Below the pieces are notes generated by a model. The model saw only the letters and a program-made list of their open reading frames with translations, did not search any database and was not told where the DNA came from. From contig OX392534.1 in NCBI GenBank assembly GCA_947623455.1, positions 36,709,426-36,773,425 of the forward strand: a stretch of 64,000 bases of DNA, written 5' to 3'. Shown one piece after another: positions 1 through 12,153 of the stretch (its first letter is position 1; each line of letters starts with the position of its first letter). Source of the stretch: Mimachlamys varia. Its lineage: Eukaryota > Mollusca > Bivalvia > Pectinida > Pectinidae. A program made the translations under genes and the position numbers.

Positions 1-106
1 AAAATCACATAATGACTGTATGAATCAAAAACAGATATCCATAGCCCATAATTTAGGGAAAACAACTTTCAGTCTACCGCCTTTGTGTGTTGGCAGCTAC
101 AGAAAG

Positions 107-1614
107 ATGTCTATCTGTCCAATGTCCGTGTTGTCACGCTCTTCCTGTCGGTACACTATATAATCAATGTCTATCCACTGTCCATGTTGTCACGTTCTTC
201 CTGTCGGTACACTATCTAATCAATGTCTGTGCACTGTCCATGTTGTCACGTTTTTCCTGTCGGTACACTATCTAATCAATGTCTGTGCACTGTCCGTGTT
301 TTCACGTTCTTCCTGTCGGTACACTATCTAATTAATGTCTGTCCACTGTCCGTGTTGTCACGCTCTTCCTGTCGGTACACTATCTAATCAATGTCTGTCC
401 ACTGTCCGTGTTGTCACGTTCTTCCTGTCGGTACACTATCTTATCAATGTCTGTGCACTGTCCGTGTTGTCACGCTCTTCCTGTCGGTACACTATCTAAT
501 CAATGTCTGTCCACTGTCCGTGTTTTCACGCTCTTCCTGTCGGTACTCTATCTAATCAATGTCTGTGTACTGTCCGTGTTTTCACGTTCTTCCTGTCGGT
601 ACACTATCAAATCAATGTCTGTCCACTGTCCGTGTTGTCACGCTCTTCCTGTCGGTACACTATCTAATCAATGTCTGTCCACTGTCCGTGTTTTCACGCT
701 CTTCCTGTCGGTACTCTATCTAATCAATGTCTGTGTACTGTCCGTGTTTTCACGTTCTTCCTGTCGGTACTCTATCTAATCAATGTCTGTCCACTGTCCG
801 CGTTTTCACGTTCTTCCTGTCGGTACACTATGTAATCAATGTCTGTGCACTGTCCGTGTTTTCACGTTCTTCCTGTTGGTACACTATCAAATCAATGTCT
901 GTGCACTGTCCGCGTTTTCACGTTCTTCCTGTCGGTACTCTATCTTATCAATGTCTGTCCACTGTCCGTGTTGTCACGCTCTTCCTGTCGGTACACTATC
1001 TAATCAATGTCTGTGCACTGTCCGTGTTTTCACGTTCTTCCTGTCGGTACACTATCTAATCAATGTCTGTGCACTGTCCGTGTGGTCACGCTCTTCCTGT
1101 CGGTACACTATCTAATAAATGTCTGTCCACTGTCCGTGTTGTCACACTCTTCCTGTCGGTACACTATCTAATCAATGTCTGTGCACTGTCCGTGTTGTCA
1201 CGCTCTTCCTGTCGGTACACTATCTTATCAATGTCTGTGCACTGTCCGTGTTGTCACGCTCTTCCTGTCGGTACACTATCTTATCAATGTCTGTGCACTG
1301 TCCGTGTTGCCACGCTCTTCCTGTCGGTACACTATCTAATCAATGGCTGTCCACTGTCCGTGTTATCACGCTCTTTCTGTCGGTACACTATCTAATCAAT
1401 GTCTGTCCACTGTCCGTGTTGTCACGTTCTTCCTGTCGGGACACTATCTAATCAATGTCTGTCCACTGTCCGTGTTGTCATGCTCTTCATGTCGGTACAC
1501 TTTCTAATCAATGTCTGTACACTGTCTGTGTTGGCACGCTCTTCCTGTCGGTACTTTATCTTATTAATGTCTGTCCATTGTCCGTGTTGTCATGCTCTTG
1601 CTGTCGGTACACTC
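107..1614. repeat. 56-bp satellite array, about 27 units
   Basis: A head-to-tail array with a period of exactly 56 bp, measured between successive TTGTCACG motifs at 131 and 187. Units vary at a few positions (TGTTGTC/TGTTTTC, CACGCTC/CACGTTC, GTCCACTG/GTGCACTG). Because 56 is not a multiple of 3, long open frames appear in all plus-strand frames with the same peptides recurring out of register, so they are not genes. The last two or three units are more diverged than the middle ones, typical of an array edge. The left edge is equally diverged at about 107. No target duplication or terminal inverted repeat is visible. Confidence 0.95.
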
Positions 1615-1619
1615 GTAAT

Positions 1620-4520
1620 CATCATTTGATTGAGTGTGAACTATAAAATAATATTAAGAAGAAGTTGGGCGGGGTCAGTAGTTGGACGGGTATACAGTTG
1701 GTGGCAGTGGTGGGATTCTGTGTGATCATATATATAAGACAGTTATCATTTGCCATCGAATGCGTGTTTCCCTGGGCCAAGCTTCGGACCATCGTACACA
1801 ATTGTACATTGACTGATTTATTTGCCTCATTTCTATTTACGAGTCCAGCCATCTGCGGAATACATGTATATGCATATGAGGGATAAAAGTAAATGAAAAC
1901 ATTTCCGAGAATCGTAGAAACCGGATCTAAAATATTTATGAAATTTTCCTTTTGTCCACTTGTGACGATCGGTCCGATCTTACAGAACTCTGACTCCCCG
2001 ACATGACTGCAGCTCCAGGTCATAAAGCTCCTGTTACATGATAAAACTTAAACGGCATTCTACATTTTCTGCTGGAAAGAAGAAAGACAATTTTTATTGA
2101 TCAGTATTGACAATTCCACACTCTTAGTTTTGTTTGTTATCCATCAGCAGCGCGCGACATGACAGTATTGTCGGAAAGCCAATTGATAAATATTTTCTAG
2201 TAACCCGTGGTGTCTATTGTTGCCGAGAGAAGTATCTTTTTAATAATTCAAGTACGTCGAGAGACGGAGATGGAATTTCACCCAGTCCTCAATATTTTAT
2301 ATGAACTTTTCACAGGCATATATATGATAAGTATATAAAGGCAATCAGGAATCGTCTGCAATTTTTCGCAAACGAGAACAAAATTCTCCTAGAGTGCCGA
2401 TAATTCCCGAGTGGCATAACTTTTTCAACCGCTAAAAACAAAAGAGGCTCAAAGGCCTTAAAAGTCACCTGCGTAATTATATAATAGCATAGGTACTGCA
2501 CGGTAGCTATGTATGTTATGAGGAAATCAACATGTACGAGTCATGTCTCCAAAAGAACAAGAACTTTAAAACATATTCAACGAAAGTATTTTGCTATTAA
2601 GAATGATCGTTAACAATTAGGTAAAATTATATCCAACAGATTGAATTGTCCGGGGAACTAAAATTTGCAAATACAAAGCCATGATTATCTTTCCATCCAT
2701 GCAGAGAAACAGGCGTTTAGCATATCTGAATCTGGAGAATATTACTTTATTTTGTATCCGGGACCCGCTGTCCCCTAGGGTTGAGATAGGAATCCCAATG
2801 GCACAATTTGATACTATCCAATGATATTTCTCGCGAAGTATGAATTCTTTCCAACTGAAAAGATCAAAATTTGCCCTGTTAATTTGTAAGCTGTGTTTTG
2901 ATTGGTCAAATCATCAAAAGTGATATTTTTCACTTGAGAAAAAATATCACTTTTATAGAATGTATAGTTTTCGATATTTCACTGGTAAACGGTATTGTCT
3001 AAAATATATATTGTAACTCCTCCCTAAGGAGAACAGGGGCACGGAAAGTTACAAATTAAATGTCCTTTCCATACATGCAGAGAAATAGACTGTTGTACAT
3101 GTACTTCTGAGTCTAGAGAAGAAGACTTTTGAAATAACCATTGTCTCTTTGGTGTCACACCATTTTCCCTAAGAATTGAGCAGGAATTCGAATTTTAGAA
3201 TGAAATATGCGCATCCGCCAAGGAATATTCCGGCAAAGATTTAAACTAATCAATCTACTGGTTTTTGAGAGAGAAAAAGTTGAATATGTATAAAGTTAAG
3301 CCCGAAAACGGATGGAATGCGATTAGAAAATATAAAGATCAAATAAACAATACTCAAGTGATCTAACATCTCGTAAAACTATAAAAATGTGTTCGACTTT
3401 CGGGGATTAAAGGGTCTTTCTTTTACGTATTTACATGTTCTATCCTGGCTACTTGATTTTCTTGGGGGGGGGGGGTGTCTTAGTTTCCATTTCTTAACTT
3501 TAGCTATTAAATTTTACTGAATGTGTAAATACCAACGACAACATATTGTTAATGGTCCATTAAATAGTGACACGCCTCTACCAGGTGTTATTGAAAATTA
3601 AAGTGCTGTTACAACATAAAGCAATTATGAAAAGTGGCTCACATCAATAGACGGGAAAATTTACATGGTTAAAGCATGTAAGGAAATCATACACAATATA
3701 CAAAGTGCTGCATCAATGCAACAAAAAAGGGTTTCGTTTAGATTTTTTAACAAAACAACTGGGATTCTGACGGACTACACTACTTTGACGTTTATGATTG
3801 ATGTTTTTTATCGAGGCTTTTCCTCACAGGTAATTAGTAGTTTTCATTATTGTGTAAATGAGTTTTTTTTCATCGGTTGTGTATCTCCACGTACGTATAG
3901 TAAACATTGAATCAATAACTACATCTCAATATATTCAATTACCTGGAAACATTCACGATCGAATCCTGTCTGCTTTTTTGCTTGTAATAAAATGGCGATC
4001 TATAATGTACCGTTATAGCGGGCCGATCATCCCATGCTAAGCTTTATGAACATTCACAAGATTTAGCTTTTGTGATTGTTCATATAACATATAATCTTAT
4101 GTATAGCGCTGCTGGTCCTGAGTTATCCTTGGGCACAGATAGAGTGCATTCAGGCAGGTGCTTCTCTCCGGTAACGCCATATAATAGGTTTACATACAAA
4201 CTCGAGATAAGATTCTCCCACTCAAAGCACCGACCAGTCAATACTTGTGTATAGACACTGAGATGTCGTGAAGAACACGGTAAATATACTTTGTCAATAA
4301 ATAAAACTTGATTAATTTTAGTCTACCTGAACACAGGTAAGTTTTGTACATATTTACGCTTTACGTATGTACATATAAACCCCTTCTGTCTGAATCAACA
4401 GCATTTATATCAATAACGCTTACATGTGATGGTTCTATCTGTAGTAGACATACTGACAGCGCCCTATCGCTGTACCCCAGAAAATCGAACTTACCGTTGA
4501 CACATATATACGTTCTGATC
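1620..4520. other. Non-coding stretch upstream of the BTB gene
   Basis: No convincing gene. Short open frames, including a 133-codon one at 1622-2023 on minus, have no recognisable domain. Small features are a perfect 15-bp hairpin (arms 2916-2930 and 2940-2954) and a 12-G run at 3464-3475. Confidence 0.5.
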
Positions 4521-4531
4521 ATAACTGAAAC

Positions 4532-7500
4532 ATGTCGGGAACACTGCCAGTTCAAGACAGACGGACGGTCCAAGACAGACGGACGACACAAGCAACAAAA
4601 TCTTCTGTTCATGATGCCGCACCTGCCGATGCCAAGAAGGGTAGCAGAAAGTCTTCCACATTGCCCTTCTTGACAGAAGACTCTTATACGGATCTTGTTC
4701 TCGTGGTGGAGGACAAGAAACTCTTTCTCAATCGTTCACTCCTGGGCTATGCGTCTGTTCATTTTAACCAAGTTCTCACAGATCACCACAATGACAAGAA
4801 GAAATCAGATACAATGGAGCTTAAGATTGTGGGGAAAGTTTACCAGGAATTTGTCGATCTCCTATCCGTCTTACATCCGGCTGTCAACAAAGACCTCAAC
4901 GGTATGTCATTACGTCATCTTCTGTTGCAATATTGAGGAAAAACTTAATGGCTACAGTCAGATAATCACTCTTAGGGTTTACGTCTCTGGCCCCGGTTTC
5001 ATCAACGTTCCTTAACTTAAGGAAATTCCTTAACTTAAAATTCACCATAGGAAAGCATTACAGAATTTAAGGAAAGTTCCTTAACTAAGGATTTTCTCCT
5101 TAAATTCTGTAATGCTTTCCTATGGAGATTTTTAAGTTTAGGAGTTTCCTTAAGTTAAGGAATGTTGATGAAACCAGGGCCTGTATTGCTCTCAAGAAAG
5201 GGAATGATTCTTTTTCCTGCTATTATTCCAATATTATATCTTAAAGTGATAAACTGGGCCTAGTTTTCATCATTTTATTTTTTGTCTAGATATTTGCACA
5301 TGGCCGAGAACAGGTTGTGATGATATTTCTGATTGTTACCGTGACGTCATGGTATTGGTTCGTTTTCTGTTATATCTGGGTCAAAATCCAAAGAGAAATA
5401 GAAGAATTTCGAACAGATAAAACAAAAAAATAATTCTATAAATGAGAATAATTTTCATAATTTAAGTCCATTTGAATGGTATTTGAACAACATTTTCGGG
5501 AGGTGGGGGTGATTAAGAGGGTGTCTTTAATTAATTGCTATTTACATAAAACGGTTCAATGTAGATAAAGAAAATACATTATATATTACAGTTACGAGTA
5601 GAACTTTGGATTAGCCGGGGCACTTTCGTTTCTGGAATTATGTTTGAAGTTTTCCGTTATCTTTGAAGCCCCATAACGCGGGAAGGTTTCGTGAATCATA
5701 ACATAAAATCAGTGACGTATATATAACACATTATGGATTTATACGTCTCTGATAAAATTTACATTAGTCTAAACAATTTGGTTTCAATGGAATCTTGTTT
5801 TGAAGCGTCAAGTTTTAAGATTGTGTATTCAGTAGAAACCTATTAGTCTATAGGGAGGTGTATATATATACTGTTGACCTTTTTGAAACAGTCAAAGCTA
5901 ATTAGTTCGGAAAGTTTTAAAGGCCCAATATACGTAACTTTCGGCAAAACTTTAAGCGAAAATCAAGCCTAATAACTTTTTATATTTATAGATTTAGTTA
6001 GGATTAACTGATATCAGCAATATCCAAGATAAATTCCTTCGTGGTTACCGGTGCAGCAGCAGTTAAAAACACGCTATTTGTAAACACGCGTCCATTTCGA
6101 ACCGTCTTCTACCTTCGGAGGTTGAAGCGGGCCCCACCTGAATTGTTTTCAATTCTTTGGATTTTTTTTGTCAAGAGTTTCTTGTAAGTTACCGCTCAGG
6201 TTTACCTCGTTTTAGGCTTATTTTTGCATGGTTATCAACTGGATTTTTTTTTTTCATAATTTTTCAGAATCACGAAAATTTCCCTGAAGTTACGTATATT
6301 GGGCCTTTAAAGGGGCATCCCGGGGAAGTCTACAATGAAGTTCTTGAATGTACATGCTGTCTGCACTACCAGATATATTTTCCTGTTATTTCAATATCCA
6401 AAGTCCACTCAAAATGTGTTTATTAGCCACTTGCAAAATTGCATTCCTCGGGAAAGCCCGCTAAAAATAGCGCTGATCACGCGTCAATAAAGTGACTATT
6501 TTGTCGCAAGTCGACGAGGGGCCCAAAGGAAGGGGACGCGTAATGTATAGGTCCGATGATGAACCAGACACAAAGTCCGTGTATAAATTTATTGAATCAC
6601 ATTCACATTAATAATCAGACGTTAAATAACACACGAAATTCATATGAAGAAATATATGTCGGCATCTCAGCTTCATTTATCGACACCCGTACCTGACTGA
6701 GACCGATTCAAATCACAGGGACCTGGGAATTTGTTACAGCTAGTTTTGGACCTAAAATTTGGTGTTTAGAGTAATTTTACACATTTTGGGGGTTAAGATC
6801 AATTTTCGATAAAAATGCCCCCTCAGTAGTCATAAAAGCTAAAGGGTGGAAAGCTTTTCAGATAGAAAAAATCGACCCCCACCTACCTTTCTTGCATCAA
6901 AAATCACATTTCTAGTTGAGGTACGAAAAAACGCTTGGTACCGTTGGAAAGATGAATAATTTTTATTTTATAAACCTCCTAAATGCAAGTCAAATGTATC
7001 CTCCTTCCGCAGGTTTATAAAATAAAAATCATTCATCTTTCCAACGGTACCAAGCGTTTTTTCGTACCTCAACTAGAAATGTAATTTTTGATGCAAGAAA
7101 GGTAGGTGGGGTCGATTTTTCTATCTGAAAAGCTTTCCACCCTTTAGCTTTTATGACTACTGAGGGGGCATTTTTATCGAAAAAGTGATCTTAACCCCCA
7201 AAATGTGCAAAATCACTCTAAACACCCTATTTTAGGTCCAAAACTAGCTGTAACAAATTCTCAGGTCCCTGTGATACAAATGGGTACAGGATATATATAT
7301 AAAACCATGCATCGCCAGAAACCCCCACGACACTGCACTCTTACATTGTACGTTTAACAGTGTCATATGGGTTTCCGACGATGACAACCATAGGGCAAAC
7401 CTTAATTTCTGGAAAAAGCTATCTTCACGAATCCTCATTTAGAACCATTTCACAAAAGGTGTGCATGCATTGAAAAGAACAAAAAAAAAAAAATCAAATG

Positions 7501-9652
7501 ATTCCGATTTTTTTGTACAACTCGATGTCTTGAAGATTTTTTTTCAGACTATCTATATATTCATCTAAAATCTATCCAACTTTCAGCGTCAACATACTTT
7601 AACACTTACAATTATGTATCACGGAAGTACGTGCACTCATATGACGTACCACGCACTAAACATGTAGAATACATGTATAATATATATCTCAAATTTGGAA
7701 CTTGTCGAGAAGATAATTGTCCAATACTTAATCCATTTATATATATTATGATAGCTCCGTTTTCATTTCACTTTTTTTTATGTAAATTTAAAGGTTCGTT
7801 AACATTTTCAACACAACTGCAGACATGGGACATACATGTAAATGATTTTTTTTTTTTATAAATTAATGACTTCACTTATTGATGCATATATTTTTATTCA
7901 TAACAAATTCAATACCGGGGTCCAAACCCGAAAATATTTGTAGAATCCGTATTTTATAGATAAGGACCCTATGACAAGCATTTTTTATCCGCACATGATG
8001 ACATAAATTTATTCATTTTGTCCAAATTGTATCTGTATACATAAACTCAATCGCACCTATACCGGCGCTTTACAACGTAACCCCCCCCCCCATACGGTTG
8101 TTCTTGTATGTGAAAAGATCTTTCTCTTCGTCAATATAATTCAATATGCCGTTTTACTGGAATATTATAAAGGGAATACACACGCATTTCATGTAACAGA
8201 AGAATGAAAGAGTTATCCCTTGGGCGGCCCCAAAACCAAATCAAAACTGTGGCACCGGCTATCCAGAAGAAAACTGTAACATGCAAACAATTGGACTGTT
8301 AGTCTCTCCCTTGAATACTTCCCATCCCTCGTTATGCTTCCGTGATATAATCCTAACGTTTAAGTTTGACCATTCGGCCACTTTTCGCTTGGTAGTTACA
8401 TCAGAGACGTCTCTGGTTACATGTAGGTCACGCGGATCGCCATTTTTTGTTTACCGATGTAGCTTGTTATGCGCATGCGTTATCATATGTGACGCAAAAA
8501 AATTTACATGTCCAAATCGTTGATCAACGAATAGTGATTCCCTTTTTTTAAATTATTAATTAAAGTTTTTCAGAACATATTTCAGCGTCAATCACCCATT
8601 AATTTTCCACAAGAGTATACATTTAATTCATATATACAATAACTCTAAATAAGCATAAAAAAATATAGTTTTACCGTGATGCCTCTTTAAACAGTTTAAC
8701 CTCCGCATGCTTGGCATGTCCGATTTCTCTATAGTGAAGCGAGGAGCGGTATTTTAATCAGATTGAATTTTGAACGTAACATTTTCGAATATATACAAAG
8801 CACCAGATTATATTAAAACATACTGTTAGATCGCGATTAGTGTCTCCCAATTTACTGAAGATGTTACACTATTTATTATCATCTCGGTATATTAAAATAT
8901 GGCCATGATATACCGGTATTCGATTTCAAAACAAAATTATCTTCAACATTCTATAGGCGCTCATGAATGCTTTTTTCAGGGTATCTATATGAGCCAATAA
9001 TAACACGTACTTACTTTGTTGCTAGACCGATTTATCAAACTTTCGATTACTTATAATATATATATTATATCTTGCTTTTAATATTTACACAGAAAGAACA
9101 GCCCTGCGGTTGCTGCCCCTAGCGGAAGAATACAAGATGGATGTGATGAAAGACAAATGTGAAAGGGTGTTACTGAACTGTCTGAGAAAACTTCCGCTCG
9201 ATTCCAAAACAGAAACCACTTCCTCGTCAACGAGGAACAAGAAGGACGAACCGGCTGATGTTTTGGTCCGTTATATAAGAGTTGCAGAGGCGGGAAATTC
9301 GAGGACCGTGCTTGACCAGTGTGTCAAGATGTTCTCCGAATCCGAAGTGTCTTTGAAGGAGCTGAAGGGAAATTCCCAGGTATCTCACCGGATCAAGTCT
9401 CAGGTGTTCCAGAACCGTATGGACACTACGTCAGAACAGCTGAGTAAAGTGGAAGCCGAACTGGAACGAGAGAAACAGGAAAACGAGACACTGAAGAAAC
9501 GCCGAGGCGCGAAAGGCAGTCGAGGCAGTGTGGATGACGTCAGTAAGATTCAGCCTACACTGTCCAAGGCGGGGCCCACCCGGTACCGCACGCGCAGGTA
9601 CAACGCTAGCTTTAAGGATTCTCTCTCCGACAGCAGGACCCAGCTCAACTGA
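4532..9652 (+). CDS. BTB/POZ domain protein, two exons, 309 aa
   Basis: Exon 1 is 4532-4901 and exon 2 is 9093-9652. The donor is G|GTATGT and the acceptor TTTACACAG; exon 1 ends in phase 1 and exon 2 supplies the other two bases (a Glu codon), so the frame is continuous. An in-frame TGA at 4526-4528 directly precedes the ATG, fixing the start. Residues 1-45 are a charged, Ser/Thr-rich leader. Residues ~46-150 are a BTB fold: TDLVLVVEDKKLFLNRSLLG, then a strand-helix core, then LLPLAEEYKMDVMKDKCERVL, the usual last BTB helices. A helical region follows, then a short coiled coil (VEAELEREKQENETLKKR) and a basic Ser/Arg-rich tail. There is no Kelch or MATH domain. BTB proteins commonly dimerise and often act as Cullin-3 adaptors; the partner here is unknown. 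The 4.2-kb intron is full of mobile elements. Confidence 0.85.
4989..5181. repeat. 193-bp near-perfect hairpin (foldback MITE)
   Basis: The two halves are almost exact reverse complements from GGCCCCGGTTTCATCAACG to the mirror copy ending CCAGGGCC at 5181. Arms of about 90 bp meet near 5085. The arm is rich in CCTTAACTTAAGG, itself palindromic. It lies in the BTB intron, about 90 bp after exon 1. No target duplication was identified. Confidence 0.85.
5921..6306. mobile_element. MITE family A, copy 1 (386 bp, TTAA duplication)
   Basis: Bounded by TTAA at 5917-5920 and 6307-6310. The terminal inverted repeat begins AGGCCCAATATACGTAAC. TTAA duplications are the hallmark of piggyBac-type insertion; no transposase is encoded, so this is a non-autonomous derivative. 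It lies in the BTB intron. The right-hand TTAA is also the left-hand TTAA of the family B element that follows. Confidence 0.9.
6311..8686. mobile_element. TTAA element family B, copy 1 (2.4 kb, contains an insertion)
   Basis: The left end AGGGGCATCCCGGGGAAG follows TTAA at 6307-6310. The right end is a decayed version (ATGCCTCT) before TTAA at 8687-8690. It aligns by eye along most of its length with the 1.75-kb copy at 35666-37416, for example the CACTTGCAAAATYGCATTCC stretch and the ACTTTTCGCTTRGTAGTTA stretch. The extra length is mostly the 560-bp foldback at 6714-7273. The interior is AT-rich without a transposase frame, so it is non-autonomous. Confidence 0.75.
6714..7273. mobile_element. 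560-bp foldback element nested in family B
   Basis: Two arms of about 265 bp are near-identical reverse complements around a short loop at about 6978-7010. Termini read CACAGGGACCT and AGGTCCCTGTG. The flanks ATTCAAAT and ATACAAAT match at 7 of 8 positions, suggesting an 8-bp target duplication of hAT type. The undisturbed family B copy at 36.1 kb reads through this point without the insert. It encodes nothing. A decayed relative is at 34825-35055. Confidence 0.85.
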
Positions 9653-9949
9653 TCAGTGATTTCAACAAATATTTAAGTTACAAACGTTACATTTCGCTTC
9701 CAAATGATATTCATATTTCGTACGGAAAAATATATTAGGCTGAAAGTTTGCCTTAGGAAAGCACAAGTATGTTTTTATTTTCATTAAAAGAAGTGAAAGA
9801 AATCAATATCTAGTACAAAAAAGGGATTATGAAAAGATGAATATTTATAAAGTCATGTATCGGTTATGTGAGTATATTTATAAGTAGTTTTATTGCCATT
9901 ACTTGCTATTACATGTATTACAATGTATGTCCTTGCAATTTAGCCTCAA

Positions 9950-9967
9950 AATAAAACTACCAATAAA
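9950..9967 (+). promoter_or_regulatory. Polyadenylation signals of the BTB gene
   Basis: Two AATAAA hexamers at 9950-9955 and 9962-9967, about 300 bp after the stop codon at 9652. They are the first good candidates downstream of the gene on this strand. Confidence 0.6.
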
Positions 9968-10690
9968 ACAATGCTTATGATACATTTATTACCAAACTAG
10001 AGCAAGGGATTTTAACTTATCAATGCCTTCTCCCGACATACATTTTATATTATAAAGATAACAGACCATTTGAAATCAAAATCAATTACTGTATTGATAA
10101 TTGTTTGTATTAAAACGTATACATTAAGGATCTTCGAAGTTCGTATTGAACCACGGCCAAAAACTGTACATGTATAACTACGCATTGGAGGCGACATTAT
10201 TTCCGTTTAACATACACGAGTATTGTGTGGCTATAATAAACCCTAAAGTAAACCAAACCATACGGGAATCTGGTGGAAAAAAATAAAGATGAAATCAACA
10301 AAATACCATCCGCAATGATTTACTGAGAGAAAGCAACAAACGGGCTATGCCAGGACGCCATCAGACAAACAGTTGTACTGCATGTATTTCTATAACGGAC
10401 TGAGCAAACTTGATTTTTCATTCTTTATCGCATAAACCATATACAGTGAAGTGAAATAAGAGGCTGTAAGTGGCCGTATATTCTTATTTCATGTCCTTTT
10501 AAATGTTTACTTGTGATTTATAACGGTGATTGATATCGATTATTATTAAGAGTACACCAAAATATAAAGCACTTTCCACTCACAGCTCTACTACATTTAC
10601 ATTGGGCGTTGCCTTCTGTAGTTAACCACGTGTCAATCTACTGGCCTTTGGACTTTTTGACAAAAATAATGATACGATAGATACAGACAA
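9968..10690. other. Non-coding spacer
   Basis: AT-rich sequence with no gene, repeat or hairpin that I can recognise. Confidence 0.5.
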
Positions 10691-10692
10691 CG

Positions 10693-10783
10693 ATGATGAT
10701 GATGATGATGATGATGATGTGGTGGTGACGACGTCGTCGAGATGATGATGATGATGATGATGGTGTTGACGACGTCGTCGAGA

Positions 10784-10817
<34 letters not shown>

Positions 10818-10860
10818 GACGACGTCGTCGAGATGATGATGATGATGATGATGATGATGA
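10693..10860. repeat. Compound GAT microsatellite with palindromic spacers
   Basis: Four runs of GAT are separated by three copies of the 12-bp palindrome GACGACGTCGTC at 10727, 10768 and 10818, each preceded by GGTGGTG- or GGTGTTG-like sequence. The whole cassette has been amplified. On minus it reads as poly-His/Ser/Ile frames, which I treat as artefacts. Confidence 0.9.
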
Positions 10861-10952
10861 GCCATTTCCAATACGTTTTTTAAAGAGACCATAAGGAAAG
10901 ATCGATGAACGGTTTTTAATATAGTTTGATCCGAAGCGTCTTCGCACCAAGG

Positions 10953-11025
10953 TAGTCCGAAGGGTTCGGACGGCAGGTGACATGCTGCCGTCCAAATAAT
11001 TAGCGGGTCAGAACCCTTCGGACTA
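10953..11025. mobile_element. Short MITE family C, copy 1 (73 bp)
   Basis: Inverted termini TAGTCCGAAGGGTTC and GAACCCTTCGGACTA. The direct flank GCACCAAGG occurs at 10944-10952 and again at 11026-11034, a perfect 9-bp match (8 bp if one end base belongs to the element). The second copy is at 26912-27017. Confidence 0.88.
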
Positions 11026-11514
11026 GCACCAAGGGAACTCAATTTTGTATAAAACACAAATGATGATCCCCTTCACAACAGACACTCGACCCGGTATTAA
11101 ATAGAATACTGGTAAATCTTCAAAATACTTTCCCACTATGTCTTCAGTCAAGTGATTTCAAACAAAGTAGACCTGTATGACTCAACTAGTTTGCATACCA
11201 ATGATGTGGCCGTTTTTGGAACACTATGGGAGAAAATTAAAGCTCCTCGAACTTGTGATGGTATAGTAGTGTAGCGTGTTTATCTTACTCTCAAAGTTTA
11301 AGACTACCTGTATTATATACCTTATGTGTTTATAAATTTGAAAATTAAACTTCATTACTTGTCACTCAAGTTTGAAAAAAAGAACATGACCGTGGTGACT
11401 GGTTGGGGAATCGATACCATATTCGACGTAATTAGCACACCTGTCTCAATTAGTGCAGTCACACTTTTTCAGGGACAGGGGCCTAGAGGATGAGTGTTAT
11501 TGTTACTGCATACA

Positions 11515-11800
11515 TTAAGATCTGACAATATCCCACAAGAGGTCATGTTTTGCTGGCCTTTTGCATCATTTATACTTCATATTCGATGCAAATTGTCCAA
11601 ATGAGATGTCATCAGAAGCATGGACTTAGTAATCTAAATCCGTGTCAGAAGTAATTTCGTCACAATATGTATAGCTTGTTGTGATAAAAATGCACAAATA
11701 TGATTATGCAACTTTTTTCACCCACCAACATTCACTTACTATATCATGTAAGCAGTAATTTAATTGGCTAATGCAACACGTGAACATGGACCACTTATGG
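11515..11800. repeat. Diverged repeat D, copy 1
   Basis: About 290 bp resembling 43545-43800. Shared blocks in the same order include GATCTGACAA, AAGAGGTCATGTT and TTGGCTAATGCAA. The copies are old and heavily diverged. No termini are clear. Confidence 0.55.
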
Positions 11801-11958
11801 AGAGTTGTCAAATCCTATGTATGTGAGGAGTTATGGAATGACAACTACGATCTGCTCTTAAATAAGAATGGATGCACTATTAAATAAAAACTTCCCAAAA
11901 ACTAGAAATGCATAGGAGACATAAATGCCCCCGCCTCCATATGAAATAGTTCTGTATA

Positions 11959-12004
11959 CTTGTTTCATAATTGTTGTAAAATAAATAAAGTTTATATTTA
12001 TTTA
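11959..12004 (+). repeat. 5'-truncated SINE 3' end
   Basis: The block from CTTGTTTCATAATTGTTGT through the AATAAATAAAG tail is the same as the last part of the SINE at 37693-37953. Only the 3' end is present, as expected for a truncated retrotransposed copy. Confidence 0.75.
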
Positions 12005-12153
12005 AAAAGTTCTGCAAAATTTCATGAAACTCGGGACAATATTTGGATTCCAACCAGAGCCTATGAAATATCTCCCATTTTGGTTTTCACTTAATGAGTA
12101 CTGCCATTGCATTTGAATTGCCAGATAACATGTACATAGCAAATTTTATTTAA

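Noticed and set aside
107..1614. Open frames on + in the 56-bp array, and a CRISPR-like look of regular repeats
   Set aside because: The frames follow from a stop-free unit whose length is not a multiple of three. There are no unique spacers between units, and the context is eukaryotic.
1622..2023. 133-codon frame on minus
   Set aside because: No domain, no splice or codon signal, composition like surrounding non-coding DNA.
10633..11057. His/Ser-rich frames on minus, 120 and 139 codons
   Set aside because: Produced by the GAT microsatellite read in different frames and extended through a MITE.
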